From: CALHVX01 sp038757945
GTDB lineage: Bacteria > Pseudomonadota > Gammaproteobacteria > Pseudomonadales > Azotimanducaceae
Length of the DNA: 64,000 bases
Reading direction: 5' to 3'
Assembly: GCA_038757945.1 (NCBI GenBank)
Contig: JBCDGJ010000002.1
Span: 24,186 to 88,185 of the forward strand
Shown here: positions 49,856 to 59,167 of the stretch, in pieces
How the letters are laid out: each line of letters opens with the position of its first letter
Numbering within the stretch: position 1 is the stretch's first letter
The notes under the pieces: generated by a model
Seen by the model: the letters and a program-made list of their open reading frames with translations, nothing else
Databases searched by the model: none
Told to the model about the DNA's origin: nothing
Position numbers and translations under genes: made by a program

Positions 49856-50524
49856 ATGCCTACACTGAATACGACGAGTTCCTTAAACCCGGCAGACGCG
49901 GTCTACGACTACACGATCCCCGCCGGTGAACCCTGGCTCCACGAAATGAAGGAGGGTCAGACGCTCCGGATCCTGGATCTGGAAGGAAATCAGGCAGTCG
50001 ATACCCTCTTCTACAATGCCCACGATCCTGGCGAGCGTTACAGCGCTCAGGACACGATTCAGGCACAGGGCAGCATCTATCTGACCGCCGGCTCTCGGCT
50101 GCTGTCGAACGCGGGCAACCTGATGCTGACTATCACCGCCGATACCTGCGGACGCCACGATACCCTCGGTGGTGCCTGTGCGGCCGAGTCGAACCAGGTC
50201 CGTTATGCGCTTGAGAAACGCCCGATGCACAACTGCCGCGACAACTATCTGCTCGCGCTGGCGGAATCGGACTACGAGATGGGGAAGCGGGATCTGACCA
50301 GCAACATCAACTTCTTCATGAACGTTCCGGTCACACCGGACGGCAAGCTGACCTTTGAGGATGGCATCTCCGAAGCAGGGAAGTACGTCGAGATGCGTGC
50401 CGAGATGGATGTCATCGTGCTCGTGTCGAACTGCCCGCAGCTCAACAATCCCTGCAACGCCTACAACCCGACGCCTGCACGGATGCTGATCTGGGACAAC
50501 GCGGAAACCTCAACGATCCAGTAG
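49856..50524 (+). CDS. DUF1989 (urea carboxylase-associated) protein, second copy
   Basis: A 222-residue paralogue with ADTCGRHDTLGGACAAESNQVRYA, KRDLTSNINFFMNVPV and EMRAEMDVIVLVSNCPQLNNPCN. It follows the first copy after 12 bases, so they form an operon and probably a heteromeric complex, as UAAP1/UAAP2-type proteins do. It retains the Cys and His residues of the putative metal site. Confidence 0.9.
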   Translation: MPTLNTTSSLNPADAVYDYTIPAGEPWLHEMKEGQTLRILDLEGNQAVDTLFYNAHDPGERYSAQDTIQAQGSIYLTAGSRLLSNAGNLMLTITADTCGRHDTLGGACAAESNQVRYALEKRPMHNCRDNYLLALAESDYEMGKRDLTSNINFFMNVPVTPDGKLTFEDGISEAGKYVEMRAEMDVIVLVSNCPQLNNPCNAYNPTPARMLIWDNAETSTIQ

Positions 50525-50549
50525 TTCGGCTGCGCGGGCCCGCCTTCAC

Positions 50550-51350
50550 TCAGCTTGGGTTCTCATCAAGCAACGCGACAGCGCGGATCCAGCCCGCGCT
50601 GGCGCCACGAATCTTGACCGGGAAGCAGATCATGGTGAATCCCGTTGGCGGAAGCACCTCCAGGTTGTGCAGCTTTTCCATCTGAAAGTAGCCGATGTCT
50701 TTCCCGGCCTTGTGGCCCTCCCAGATAATCGACGGATCCCGCTGTTCAGCCCACTTCTTCGCCGTGTGCATAAACGGCGCATCCCAGGACCAGGCGTCGG
50801 TACCCACAATCTTTACGCCGGCCTCGGCGAGGTACAACGTTGCCGCCCGGCCCATGCCACAGCCCCGCGACACGTAGTCAGGCTCTCCGTAACGCTTACC
50901 CGCAGCCGTATTGACCACAACGATATCCAGCGGCTGCAGCGCATGACCGATGCGCTCGAGTTCCTGCGCTACGTCTTCAGCCGTCACCACGTAGCCATCA
51001 GCCCGATCGGTGAAATCCAGTTTCACACCCCGCTGAAAGCACCATTCAAGCGGTAGCTCATCGATGGTCATCGCCGGCCGTTTCCCGCCAGGCAGCTGTG
51101 CGTCCTGGGTGGAATGAAAGTGCCACGGCGCGTCCATGTGCGTTCCGTTGTGGGTGGAGAGGCTCAGCGTTTCCACGGCCCAGCTCTCGCCGTCCGGCAG
51201 ATCCGATGCCGTCAAACCCGGAAAAAACGGGAGCAGCTGCCCATGGGTTTCCTGGTGTCGGAAGTAGCGCACTTTCGGTTCGAGGCCAGGTGGGTCGGAC
51301 GCAACGTCGTTTTCGATCGGGATGGAAAGATCTAAAAACTGTCGCCCCAT
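50550..51350 (-). CDS. Cyclase/KynB-family metal-dependent hydrolase
   Basis: A 266-residue member of the kynurenine formamidase/cyclase family. THNGTHMDAPWHFH is the H-x-G-T-H-x-D zinc signature, and DAWSWDAPFM and a later Glu-containing C-terminal block follow. ATG 51350 is preceded by AAAGGA; the frame to 51506 is not needed. KynB itself is zinc-dependent, and this gene lies beside the zinc-type COG0523 cluster, but the substrate is unknown. It is convergent with the DUF1989 pair. Confidence 0.85.
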   Translation of the reverse strand: MGRQFLDLSIPIENDVASDPPGLEPKVRYFRHQETHGQLLPFFPGLTASDLPDGESWAVETLSLSTHNGTHMDAPWHFHSTQDAQLPGGKRPAMTIDELPLEWCFQRGVKLDFTDRADGYVVTAEDVAQELERIGHALQPLDIVVVNTAAGKRYGEPDYVSRGCGMGRAATLYLAEAGVKIVGTDAWSWDAPFMHTAKKWAEQRDPSIIWEGHKAGKDIGYFQMEKLHNLEVLPPTGFTMICFPVKIRGASAGWIRAVALLDENPS

Positions 51351-51570
51351 TGCGCCTGTCCTTTCGAGCTTGAGTCTTCGACGGCAGATCACAGATAAAC
51401 GCGTCTCGCTCGGGTACGTCAAGTTGAAATTGTTCCGTACGGTCGCGGTGTGCAATGCGGTACCAATGGCTGCGCTGCGCCAGAGCGCCATCGTTTCAGT
51501 CAACAAGCGAGCTCTGTTGATCCGACGGAAGTGGATCGTCGGCCCGCCGGCTCAGGCGCCACCATCGTGA

Positions 51571-52611
51571 CTATCGCACTCGCCAGACTGTTACACCGCC
51601 CTGCGCATCAAGCGCTGCAAGCGCGCGCCCGTCCGGCCGCCAATGGACCCCTGCAACGAGATCATCGAGCAGCGCGGCGCCTATGGGATCACCTTCGCCA
51701 CTCTTCTGCAGTGACCATACGATCACTGCACCATCGCGACCGCCCGAGGCCAAGCGCATGCCACACCGCTCGAAACCGAGCGTCGTAACAGTTTTGACAT
51801 GTAGTTCCAGTGAGCCAGGCCGGGTACCAGCAGGACTGCCGAGCTCAAAGTTCCAGACTGTCACCGCTTGACCCCCACCAGTAGCCAGGAGGGTACCGGT
51901 AGAATCAAACGACAGTGCCGACGGCTTACCGGAATAGCCAGACATCATGTATTCGTCTTCGGTAGATCGACGCCAGAAGTGCACCGAGTTGTCCTGGCTG
52001 CCGCAGGCAACGATATCACCATCCGGGCTCAGCACCATCGATACCAGGGAGCCCTTCCACTCCAATTTCTGGCGAAGTACTCCCGTCGAAGCATCAAAGA
52101 AAGCCACACGACCGTAGCACGCCGTTGCGAGCTCTCCGGAGCTGGACCACGCGATCGAGCTAACGGTGCTGGGCTGGTCTTCGGTACGCCAGACTTCCCG
52201 CCCCTCGGTATCAAACACGCGCACCTGGCGGGCAACGGAGGCGGCCAGCCATTGACCGTCGGAAGACCATGCCACATGGTCAACCCAGCCCTCAGCAACA
52301 TCGACCGCCCGGTTTGCAGGACCTTCAGTCGCCTGCCAGATCAGCACCCGCCCGTCCTGTCCGGCCGTGGCGAAACAGGTACCCGGCGGGTTCACTGCCA
52401 TCGCCAGCGCACCGCCGTCGTGAACGTTCGACCTCGACCAGACCCCGGTTCCGGACTTGCCCTCAAAGGAGTGCACGCTCCCGGCGGCGTCACAGACGAC
52501 CAGCTCATCGCCACCGGCTGTCCAACCGCCGGCAATGGCGTAGTCACCGACCGCAGCAGACCAACCCCGGCGAAGCACACCCTCCGCTCGGATCGACTTC
52601 ACATCAGACAT
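51571..52611 (-). CDS. WD40-repeat protein
   Basis: The 346-residue product is a seven-bladed beta-propeller; repeats such as NPPGTCFATAGQDGRVLIW, SPDGDIVACGSQDNSVHFW and SGGRDGAVIVW are clear. No signal peptide, so cytoplasmic. It overlaps the end of the COG0523 GTPase gene by 13 bases and probably acts as a scaffold for that metal chaperone. Confidence 0.92.
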   Translation of the reverse strand: MSDVKSIRAEGVLRRGWSAAVGDYAIAGGWTAGGDELVVCDAAGSVHSFEGKSGTGVWSRSNVHDGGALAMAVNPPGTCFATAGQDGRVLIWQATEGPANRAVDVAEGWVDHVAWSSDGQWLAASVARQVRVFDTEGREVWRTEDQPSTVSSIAWSSSGELATACYGRVAFFDASTGVLRQKLEWKGSLVSMVLSPDGDIVACGSQDNSVHFWRRSTEDEYMMSGYSGKPSALSFDSTGTLLATGGGQAVTVWNFELGSPAGTRPGSLELHVKTVTTLGFERCGMRLASGGRDGAVIVWSLQKSGEGDPIGAALLDDLVAGVHWRPDGRALAALDAQGGVTVWRVR

Positions 52612-53945
52612 GCCTCAAAGCCTTGTCGCATGCCGTCTTCATCAAGATTGCGGCCAATAAAAACGAGCTGGTTGCGCCGCGGCGAATCCCCCCAGGGACG
52701 ATCCGGTTGGCCGTCAAAAAGCATATGAACACCCTGAAAGACAAAGCGTTCTGGCTCACCGGCGATGCTGATGAAGCCTTTCATCCGAAAGATGTCTACG
52801 CCTCGCTCGCGGAGCAACTCGCTGAGCCAGGCATTCAGCTTGTCCGGATCAACATCACCATCCCGCTCGATTGCGATTGAGCCAACTTCGTCGTCATGTT
52901 CGTGCTGCGCAACCCAGGTGCGTTCCACCTGTTGCAGCAAGGGCGCCCCACCCGCAGGAGACAGCTGCAGATCGAATTCTTCGGCGGTGTGCTGGGCGTA
53001 GAGTCCAACGCTCGTTGGCCTGTCGACATCCAGGAAAAACGATTTGCGTCCGGACGCGCTGAGCGCGAGCTCTACGTGCTGGCCGATGGAAATCTCTTCT
53101 CCCGGCTGCACGGGGACCGTTGGCTCCGCATACCGTCTGACGCAACACTCTGCCCCCTCCCGGAGCGCAGCGTCATCGACGCCCTGATCAAACCGAACGA
53201 CGAGCGACATCGACGGATCGGGCCCTTCTGCCAGGTTGAGCTCATAGCGGCCAGGCTCGAGCGCATAGACGCCGGTCCATTCGAAGGGATACTCCGGCTC
53301 GAGAAAGGTTGGACGGCGCTCGAGCACTTCGTCCAGATTAAAGGCGCCGAGGTTCAGAACGGTGTCGACCGGTACGTCCGCTTGTTCCGTACGCACGACA
53401 CTCGCCATCCGGTTCATCTCCTTGAGCCGGGTTTCCAGGCCATCGAGTCGCTCATCGTCGACCAGATCGGTCTTGTTCAGCACCAGTACGTCTGCGAAGG
53501 CAACCTGCTCGGTACTTTCACCACTGCGGCCGAGCTGCTGTTCTATGTGTGCGGTATCGACCAGCGTAACGATCCCGTCCAGCAAAAACTCTTCTCGGAT
53601 CTCATCATCCACAAAGAACGTCTGAGCAACCGGACCGGGGTCGGCAAGCCCCGTCGTCTCAACCAGCACGTAATCAAACTTGTCGCGACGTTTCATGAGG
53701 TTACCGAGCACCCGGATCAGGTCACCGCGCACCGTGCAGCAAATGCATCCATTCGACATTTCGAAGATTTCTTCATCTGCATCGATGACGAGCGCCTGAT
53801 CAATCCCAACCTCGCCATACTCGTTCTCGATGACTGCAATGCGCTTACCGTGCTCCTCGCTCAAGATCCGATTGAGCAGGGTCGTCTTGCCGGAGCCAAG
53901 AAAGCCAGTGAGGATCGTCACCGGGACTTTCTGCTGCGTATTCAT
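52599..53945 (-). CDS. COG0523/CobW-family GTPase (ZigA-like metal chaperone)
   Basis: Metal-delivery GTPase. The 448-residue product has Walker A ILTGFLGSGKTTLLN, the invariant CxCC zinc site in SNGCICCTVRGDL, ETTGLADPGPV, and the NKTD guanine motif, with a long middle insert and a CobW C-terminal domain (GFISIAGEPERFVFQGV). Genes of this subgroup in Zur regulons supply zinc to client enzymes during starvation. It follows the ABC ATPase gene directly (adjacent stop and start). Confidence 0.93.
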   Translation of the reverse strand: MNTQQKVPVTILTGFLGSGKTTLLNRILSEEHGKRIAVIENEYGEVGIDQALVIDADEEIFEMSNGCICCTVRGDLIRVLGNLMKRRDKFDYVLVETTGLADPGPVAQTFFVDDEIREEFLLDGIVTLVDTAHIEQQLGRSGESTEQVAFADVLVLNKTDLVDDERLDGLETRLKEMNRMASVVRTEQADVPVDTVLNLGAFNLDEVLERRPTFLEPEYPFEWTGVYALEPGRYELNLAEGPDPSMSLVVRFDQGVDDAALREGAECCVRRYAEPTVPVQPGEEISIGQHVELALSASGRKSFFLDVDRPTSVGLYAQHTAEEFDLQLSPAGGAPLLQQVERTWVAQHEHDDEVGSIAIERDGDVDPDKLNAWLSELLRERGVDIFRMKGFISIAGEPERFVFQGVHMLFDGQPDRPWGDSPRRNQLVFIGRNLDEDGMRQGFEACLM

Positions 53946-54650
53946 TCAGTTCTCCTTATCGGATGGTGTGAAGGGACCAATCTGCACGTCATAGCCCCAG
54001 GCGCTGCACACAAGCACCAGATCACCGCCACCGAGCAGGAGCGCATTACTGCAGTGGTTCAGCACGGAGGAGAGATTGTGGACGACCAGAACGACCGCCC
54101 GCCCGCCGGTGCGCCAGCGACTGATGATCGACAGCAGATGCTCCTCTGTCTGCTGATCAATCGCAGCAAAGGGTTCGTCCAGCAGGATGAGTTGGGCATC
54201 CTGCATGATCACTCGAGCAAAGAGTGCACGCTGAAGTTGTCCGGTCGACAGGCTATGGAGTGGCCGATCGGCTAAGGCCAGAATGCCGACCTCATCGAGT
54301 GCCTGGGCGACCCGGCGGCGTCCTTCGCGATCGCGGCCCGCCCAGAGCCAGGAGCCTCGCCATGTTCCCATGGCCGCAAGGTCCCACACCCGCATCGGAA
54401 AACGGCGGTCGAACTCGCTCATCTGCGCTAGATAGCCAATCTCACGGGGGCGACCATTGGGCCAGGCAAGCTGCCCGGCAAGCGGCGTGATCAAGCCAAG
54501 CAGGGCTCTAACGAGGGTACTCTTACCCGAGCCGTTTGCCCCCAGCACAGCAAGCGTTGTTCCGCTTTCGATGTCGATGGAAAGCTGACGGAACAGCGTC
54601 AGATCGGGATACCCGAGAGCGAGGTTTCGAACCCGAAGCAGAGCGGTCAT
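53946..54650 (-). CDS. Zinc/metal-type ABC transporter ATP-binding protein, orphan
   Basis: A 234-residue ABC ATPase: Walker A LGANGSGKSTLVRAL, signature SLSTGQLQRALFARV, Walker B LILLDEPFAAID, H-loop VLVVHNLSS. Length and sequence resemble ZnuC/MntB-type ATPases. No permease or binding protein gene is in the window, so either these are elsewhere or the ATPase is not part of a transporter. ATG 54650 overlaps the DUF1636 stop. Confidence 0.9.
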   Translation of the reverse strand: MTALLRVRNLALGYPDLTLFRQLSIDIESGTTLAVLGANGSGKSTLVRALLGLITPLAGQLAWPNGRPREIGYLAQMSEFDRRFPMRVWDLAAMGTWRGSWLWAGRDREGRRRVAQALDEVGILALADRPLHSLSTGQLQRALFARVIMQDAQLILLDEPFAAIDQQTEEHLLSIISRWRTGGRAVVLVVHNLSSVLNHCSNALLLGGGDLVLVCSAWGYDVQIGPFTPSDKEN

Positions 54651-55012
54651 CAGCGCCCACCGGGGCCCGGGGGTACACGCCCAAGCACACTGGCTTGAAG
54701 CGCTTTCGGGGGTCGATAACGCTCCATCAGTCCATCTCTCGTGTGCACGTAGGTGGAAAGGCACTCGAGGATTTCTTCAGCTGTCTCACCGGGCTGCTGG
54801 TCTCCGAACAGGTAGGTCCAGGCGCCAGGTGACGTAAGCGCGATTCCGCAGGGGCGCGGGCACAAACTGAGACAGGACGCTGGCTCGATCTGCACCAGGT
54901 CACGAAGTGGGCTGCCCTCGAGCAGCGCTTTGAGCTGCTGATACAACCTGAAACCGGGCCGATCTTCCTGAGGTTCACGGGGTGCCCCCGAGGGTCTGCA
55001 GGAAGTACACAC
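54650..55012 (-). CDS. DUF1636 (ferredoxin-like, CTSC) metal protein
   Basis: A 120-residue protein starting at GTG 55012: VCTSCRPSG, then PASCLSLCPRPCGIAL, where spaced cysteines resemble thioredoxin-like 2Fe-2S ferredoxins of the DUF1636 family, often next to COG0523 or cobalamin genes. No good ribosome-binding site was seen, so translation may depend on the overlapping frame upstream. Confidence 0.82.
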   Translation of the reverse strand: MCTSCRPSGAPREPQEDRPGFRLYQQLKALLEGSPLRDLVQIEPASCLSLCPRPCGIALTSPGAWTYLFGDQQPGETAEEILECLSTYVHTRDGLMERYRPPKALQASVLGRVPPGPGGR

Positions 55013-55221
55013 GTGCAGGGTGCATGACCCGAGCGTGCGAGCCGATGACTGGGGGATTGATCTCGTTCGCGCGTCGCATCGCCGGAAACCGTGCTCGCCA
55101 CCGCCTGCTCAACGTGCCCGCGGAGACGATCAGCAACGTTCTGGAGGTCCGCGTCCGGATGAGAACAGGCCTCGAGGACGCGGAGCAACGCCTCGCAGTC
55201 CGCAAAGCTGAGTTGTGGCAT
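55013..55221 (-). CDS. Possible small upstream frame or N-terminal part shifted into DUF1636
   Basis: From ATG 55221 (GGTGGGGGA upstream) a frame reads MPQLSFADCEALLRVLEACS and VADRLRGHVEQAVASTVSGD, which looks protein-like, and then runs on out of frame over the DUF1636 gene to 54727. Either it is a small separate gene with a spurious 3' half, or a -1/+1 shift once joined it to DUF1636. I give only the non-overlapping part. Confidence 0.35.
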
Positions 55222-55398
55222 GGGGTCCCCCACCAGGCTTTGGGTCCAGGGTTTCCGACTGGGGCTTTCAACCAGAGCACCGGTCAACCACAGATCTGCG
55301 AGACACACTCGCAGCTGCAGCTGGCGCCCTTGAAAACGAGTCGCGGGCCGCTCAGCCGAGCGCTCCGCAGTCTGCGAAGAGCATCTTCCAAGCGCAAT

Positions 55399-55416
55399 AC
55401 GTTATAACATATCATT
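55399..55416. promoter_or_regulatory. Zur-like operator
   Basis: ACGTTATAACATATCATT has the arrangement ..GTTATA-NN-ATA.CAT of proteobacterial Zur boxes, with two mismatches, and its core ATACGTTATAACATAT is a near-perfect palindrome. It lies upstream of the DUF1636-ABC-COG0523-WD40 operon, whose genes are typical zinc-starvation functions, and of the divergent metallophosphatase region. Confidence 0.6.
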
Positions 55417-55466
55417 CGGTGATTCTTGCGCGCCAGCTCCCGGATTTTCACCAGACAGGAGGAATC

Positions 55467-55505
55467 ATGACGCAGCCAGTCCGCGGAGGCACTTCAAGGC
55501 TGTAG
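55467..55505 (+). CDS. Possible 12-codon peptide with strong ribosome-binding site
   Basis: AGGAGG stands 5 bases before ATG 55467, and the frame ends at 55505 (MTQPVRGGTSRL). It lies just downstream of the Zur-like box on the plus strand. It may be a leader peptide or the stub of a lost Zur-regulated gene. Confidence 0.3.
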   Translation: MTQPVRGGTSRL

Positions 55506-55635
55506 CGCTTTTCTGTCAGAATTCAGCGCCGCACGGCGCCTCCACGAGCCCCCAGGCGACCCTGCCGCCCCGCAGGTCTGACTCATGCCAGCGCCCTCAA
55601 CACAAAACAGCAATGCACAATTGGAGAAAGAACGG

Positions 55636-57234
55636 ATGGTTGGTCGGCTGCTCCTACTGGGTCTTCTATTCACTATGCCGGCGGTAGCGGCTTCACGGGA
55701 ACACACAGACTCCTGGCAACCCACCAGGTACAGCCCCGCACAGCAGTACTCGCCTTCCCCTGCACCGGAGCGAATCGTACTGAGCTGGAGCGACGATCCC
55801 GCCACGACCCAATCGGTCACCTGGCGAACGGACACGTCGGTCAAAAGAGCAGTCGCAGAAATCGCCGTCGCGAACGCGAACGGCTACGCGCTTGAACCGG
55901 AGCGCTTTGAAGCGACAACCACGCTGTTCAAAAGCGATCTCAACGAAGCGCACTATCATTCGCTGACGTTCCAGGATCTGACGCCGAAGACGCTCTATGC
56001 GTACCGCGTGGGCGATGGTGAAAACTGGAGCGAGTACCTGCACTTCAGAACCGCGTCCGCACGCCCGGAACCCTTCAGCTTCATCTACTTTGGCGATGCA
56101 CAGAATGACGTGCGGATGCACTGGTCACGAGTGTTTCGGGAAGCGTTTCGCGAAGCTCCCCGAGCCGCGTTTTCGCTCCACGCCGGCGACCTCATCAACA
56201 CGCACTTCCGTGACGCGGAATGGGGCGGCTGGCACGCGGGACCCGCATGGGTAAACGGCACAATCCCGGTCATCGCAACACCGGGTAATCATGAGTACTA
56301 CGCGGCAGGCGCCGGACCGCGCAACGAGCGCTACTGGACCGCAAAGGACGGCAGCGCTGTCGCGGTCGTCGTCGACTTCGCCGAGCTCAAGAACGAAGAC
56401 GGCAAAGTGCTCTATCGACTCATCGCAAAGGACGACCAGGCGGGCACGGCGACCCTCGAGTACGACGGCGGCAAAATCGTGAGCGCGGAAGGCACGAACG
56501 CCGTACTCGGCTACGACCCAACGGAAGTGATCGGAACAGACCTCCGTAAAGCACCTTTGAACGATCGGCCTCGCAAGGAGGGGGAGCCGACGGTCAGCGC
56601 GCATTGGCGCCACCAGTTTGCCTTTCCAATCCAGAAACCCCCGAAGGGTCTCGAAGAGACCGTCTACTACACCGACTACCAGGGCGTCCGGTTCATATCC
56701 CTGGACTCAAATCGGGACCAGCAAGCGCAGATTCCCTGGTTGCGAAGAGCACTCGCTCGCAATCCGAACCGATGGACGATAGTCACCTTTCACCACCCGA
56801 TCTTTTCGCCGGCGTTCGACCGCGACAACGAAGAACTTCGCGCATTATGGAAACCCGTGCTGGACGAGTACAAGGTCGATCTGGTCCTGAACGGTCATGA
56901 CCACACTTACGCACGCACTGGCGCACTGGGTAGCAGCAGCGGCGTCACCAACGTACCCACCGGCTATCAGCAGGCCTACAACCCGGAAATCGGTACGGTG
57001 TACGTGGTGTCCGTAAGCGGACCGAAAATGTACCCGATCAACAAGGGCAACTACGCCAAGCGGGTCGCGGAAAACACGCAGCTGTACCAGGTCATTGAAG
57101 TCTTCGATTCAGAGCTGAAGTACAAGGCCTACACCGCAACCGGCGAACTGTACGACGCATTCATGCTCGAAAAGCGGGACGACAAGCCCAATCGACTGCA
57201 GGAGCTGCTGCCGCCAGAACGGCGCGCCGGTTAG
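55636..57234 (+). CDS. Exported purple-acid-phosphatase-like metallophosphatase
   Basis: Periplasmic or secreted phosphoesterase. From ATG 55636 (GGAGAAA upstream) the product has a signal peptide (MVGRLLLLGLLFTMPAVAA), an N-terminal fibronectin-III-like domain (RIVLSWSDDPATTQSVTW ... LYAYRVGDGENWS) and a calcineurin-like domain with GDAQ, AGDLIN, TPGNHEYY, TFHHPIFSPAFD and NGHDHTYAR, the five metal-binding motifs in order. Length 532 residues. Its location opposite a Zur-like box suggests metal-dependent control, unproved. Confidence 0.92.
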   Translation: MVGRLLLLGLLFTMPAVAASREHTDSWQPTRYSPAQQYSPSPAPERIVLSWSDDPATTQSVTWRTDTSVKRAVAEIAVANANGYALEPERFEATTTLFKSDLNEAHYHSLTFQDLTPKTLYAYRVGDGENWSEYLHFRTASARPEPFSFIYFGDAQNDVRMHWSRVFREAFREAPRAAFSLHAGDLINTHFRDAEWGGWHAGPAWVNGTIPVIATPGNHEYYAAGAGPRNERYWTAKDGSAVAVVVDFAELKNEDGKVLYRLIAKDDQAGTATLEYDGGKIVSAEGTNAVLGYDPTEVIGTDLRKAPLNDRPRKEGEPTVSAHWRHQFAFPIQKPPKGLEETVYYTDYQGVRFISLDSNRDQQAQIPWLRRALARNPNRWTIVTFHHPIFSPAFDRDNEELRALWKPVLDEYKVDLVLNGHDHTYARTGALGSSSGVTNVPTGYQQAYNPEIGTVYVVSVSGPKMYPINKGNYAKRVAENTQLYQVIEVFDSELKYKAYTATGELYDAFMLEKRDDKPNRLQELLPPERRAG

Positions 57235-57249
57235 CCCCGGCGCATCATC

Positions 57250-57270
57250 GCAGTGTGCGCCGCACACTGC
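57250..57270. terminator. Hairpin between convergent genes
   Basis: GCAGTGTG/CACACTGC (8 bp) with a 5-base loop follows the metallophosphatase stop by 16 bases. No T-run. Confidence 0.45.
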
Positions 57271-57345
57271 ACCGGCAACGCGCGACGGCGCTCAGACCGG
57301 TCAATACTCCGAAAGACACCGCTTCCTTCGAAGCGCTAACCGATA

Positions 57346-58986
57346 CTAAGGAAGCGCAACACGGTAAAGCGAACGTTGCGCTTCACCGGTTATGAACAGA
57401 TGACCATCGGGACCCATCGCCACGCCGTTGAAGACCTGCGACGGTGGCGATTCAGCGGCGGCTGCCGAACCCGCGGGGAACTCTGCCAGCACGCGGCGAG
57501 CTCCTTCGGCGTCGATGGAAACGACCCGCGCAGCGTCTGCTTCGACAACCACCAGCCCATCATCGGTCAGCAGAAATCCTTCGGGCGATTCCAATCCGCT
57601 CGCGACAATGACCGGCTCAGGCAGTGCTTTACCGGAGCTTGCAACCTTGAGGATCTGCCCGCGGGACCGGTCGCTGACAAAGAGGTCATCACCCCGTGCC
57701 ACGAGGCCCGTCGGGGCCGGGAGTTCTGAGACGAGCACCGACGCGCCATCCGAGCTTTGCAGGGTCACGCTACCGGTACCGTGCTCCGCAACAGCAACAC
57801 CTCCGGCATACCTCACCGCGGCAACCGGTTGAGCCAGGTTCGTGAAGTGCGCCGTCCGCTGTTGCGCCTGCGGATCCCAGACCCGAACATCGCCATCGAA
57901 CCACGAGGTCAGTATGAGCTGCTCGCCATCGGCCGCGAGGTTGATTGCACCGCCCATTTCGCCGACACCCACGACGTTGCGCTGCGTTGCAACTTCAGCT
58001 CCGCTCTTGCGATCGAAACCACGAATCGCGTGGATGTCAGCGACCCAGACAACTTCACCGATCATCGCAATACCGCCGGGGTGGGCCATTCCGCCGGGCT
58101 GCAGGGTCGTCTGCGTTCCGTCAGCATTGACGCGCTTTACAAAACCGTCGGTAAAGCTCGAAACGTACACCGTATCGTCCGCATCGAAGGCAAAGTTATC
58201 GAGTCCGGGCGTGAGGGTGGCAATCACCTCTCTCGCATCATCGCCGAGACGAACAACCGTTCCCGCCCCCGTGTCCAGCACGTGGAGTACACCCGCGCTG
58301 TCAAACTTCACGGCGGCAGGTGTCACGAAGCCTGTCGCCTCGACCCGGCGCTCTCCCGTGTCGACATCCAAGCTGATCACCTCACCAACAAACCATCGCG
58401 GTCCGTACAGTCGCCCATCGGGACCCCAGTCCATGCCGTTGAGCCCACACCCGGGTCCAAGGTCACCGGCAATCAAACGCGGCTGCTCGACGCCCTTCGG
58501 ATCAAGTTCATAGACGTTGGTCCCAAGAAAACACTGGGAAATGAAGAGGCGATCGTCATCGGAGAAGGTTACGGGGTTTGGACCAGGCGGGAGCTGGGCG
58601 GCAACCACCCGGTTCCCAGCCGCATCAAAGCCGGCGACTTCACCGGTCAGGATCGACGTCCAGAAGAACGATCCGTCGGAGGCGAAGGCCACGTCATCGG
58701 GCCCAATGACGCCATCGTCCGCGGTCAGCCGTCGGACCACTTCACCGTTATCCGGATTCAGGACGGTCAGATCGGAGCCGATCACAGAGGCGACGTAGAG
58801 CAGGCCGTCCGGCCCAAAGTGGATACCGTTGGCACCAGCAATGTTCGCGCCGGTGGCCAGCACCTCCAGAGCCGGCGGCGCAGCCTGCCCCGGCGAGGCA
58901 GCTACTGCATCGGATCCGCCAGGCGGCTGCGGTGTATCGCAGCCGGCAAGAAGGCAACCCAGGAGCACAAGAGAAACGTGGCGCAT
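57346..58986 (-). CDS. SMP-30/NHL-type beta-propeller lipoprotein
   Basis: A 546-residue envelope protein with lipobox LVLLGCLLAGCDTP and propeller repeats such as GANGIHFGPDGLLYVASVIGSDL, GLNGMDWGPDGRLYGPRWF and FNGVAMGPDGHLFITGEA. The fold is that of gluconolactonases and NHL or virginiamycin-lyase-like proteins; a catalytic role cannot be assigned. It lies downstream of thrS on the same strand with 181 bases between. Confidence 0.85.
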   Translation of the reverse strand: MRHVSLVLLGCLLAGCDTPQPPGGSDAVAASPGQAAPPALEVLATGANIAGANGIHFGPDGLLYVASVIGSDLTVLNPDNGEVVRRLTADDGVIGPDDVAFASDGSFFWTSILTGEVAGFDAAGNRVVAAQLPPGPNPVTFSDDDRLFISQCFLGTNVYELDPKGVEQPRLIAGDLGPGCGLNGMDWGPDGRLYGPRWFVGEVISLDVDTGERRVEATGFVTPAAVKFDSAGVLHVLDTGAGTVVRLGDDAREVIATLTPGLDNFAFDADDTVYVSSFTDGFVKRVNADGTQTTLQPGGMAHPGGIAMIGEVVWVADIHAIRGFDRKSGAEVATQRNVVGVGEMGGAINLAADGEQLILTSWFDGDVRVWDPQAQQRTAHFTNLAQPVAAVRYAGGVAVAEHGTGSVTLQSSDGASVLVSELPAPTGLVARGDDLFVSDRSRGQILKVASSGKALPEPVIVASGLESPEGFLLTDDGLVVVEADAARVVSIDAEGARRVLAEFPAGSAAAAESPPSQVFNGVAMGPDGHLFITGEAQRSLYRVALP

Positions 58987-59119
58987 AGCAGGCTCGAACG
59001 CTTGGGACGACGCCGCCGATTCTACACAGCCAGGCTGCCGGCGGCCTCCCGCAGTTTGACCGCTCGCAACCGCACCAAGACGCTCAGCTAAGTCGCGATG
59101 CGCGGGGCTGATCGATATC

Positions 59120-59139
59120 GGGCACCAGCATTGGTGCCC
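59120..59139 (-). terminator. Hairpin downstream of thrS
   Basis: GGGCACCA/TGGTGCCC with a 4-base loop, 28 bases after the thrS stop, no T-run. Confidence 0.5.
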
Positions 59140-59167
59140 AACTCCGCGACTCGAACCCCCTGGACGA

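Noticed and set aside
59120..59166. tRNA remnant after thrS (GGTTCGAGTC and CACCA on the minus strand)
   Set aside because: The T-stem does not pair and the CACCA belongs to a terminator-like hairpin; no other arms are present.
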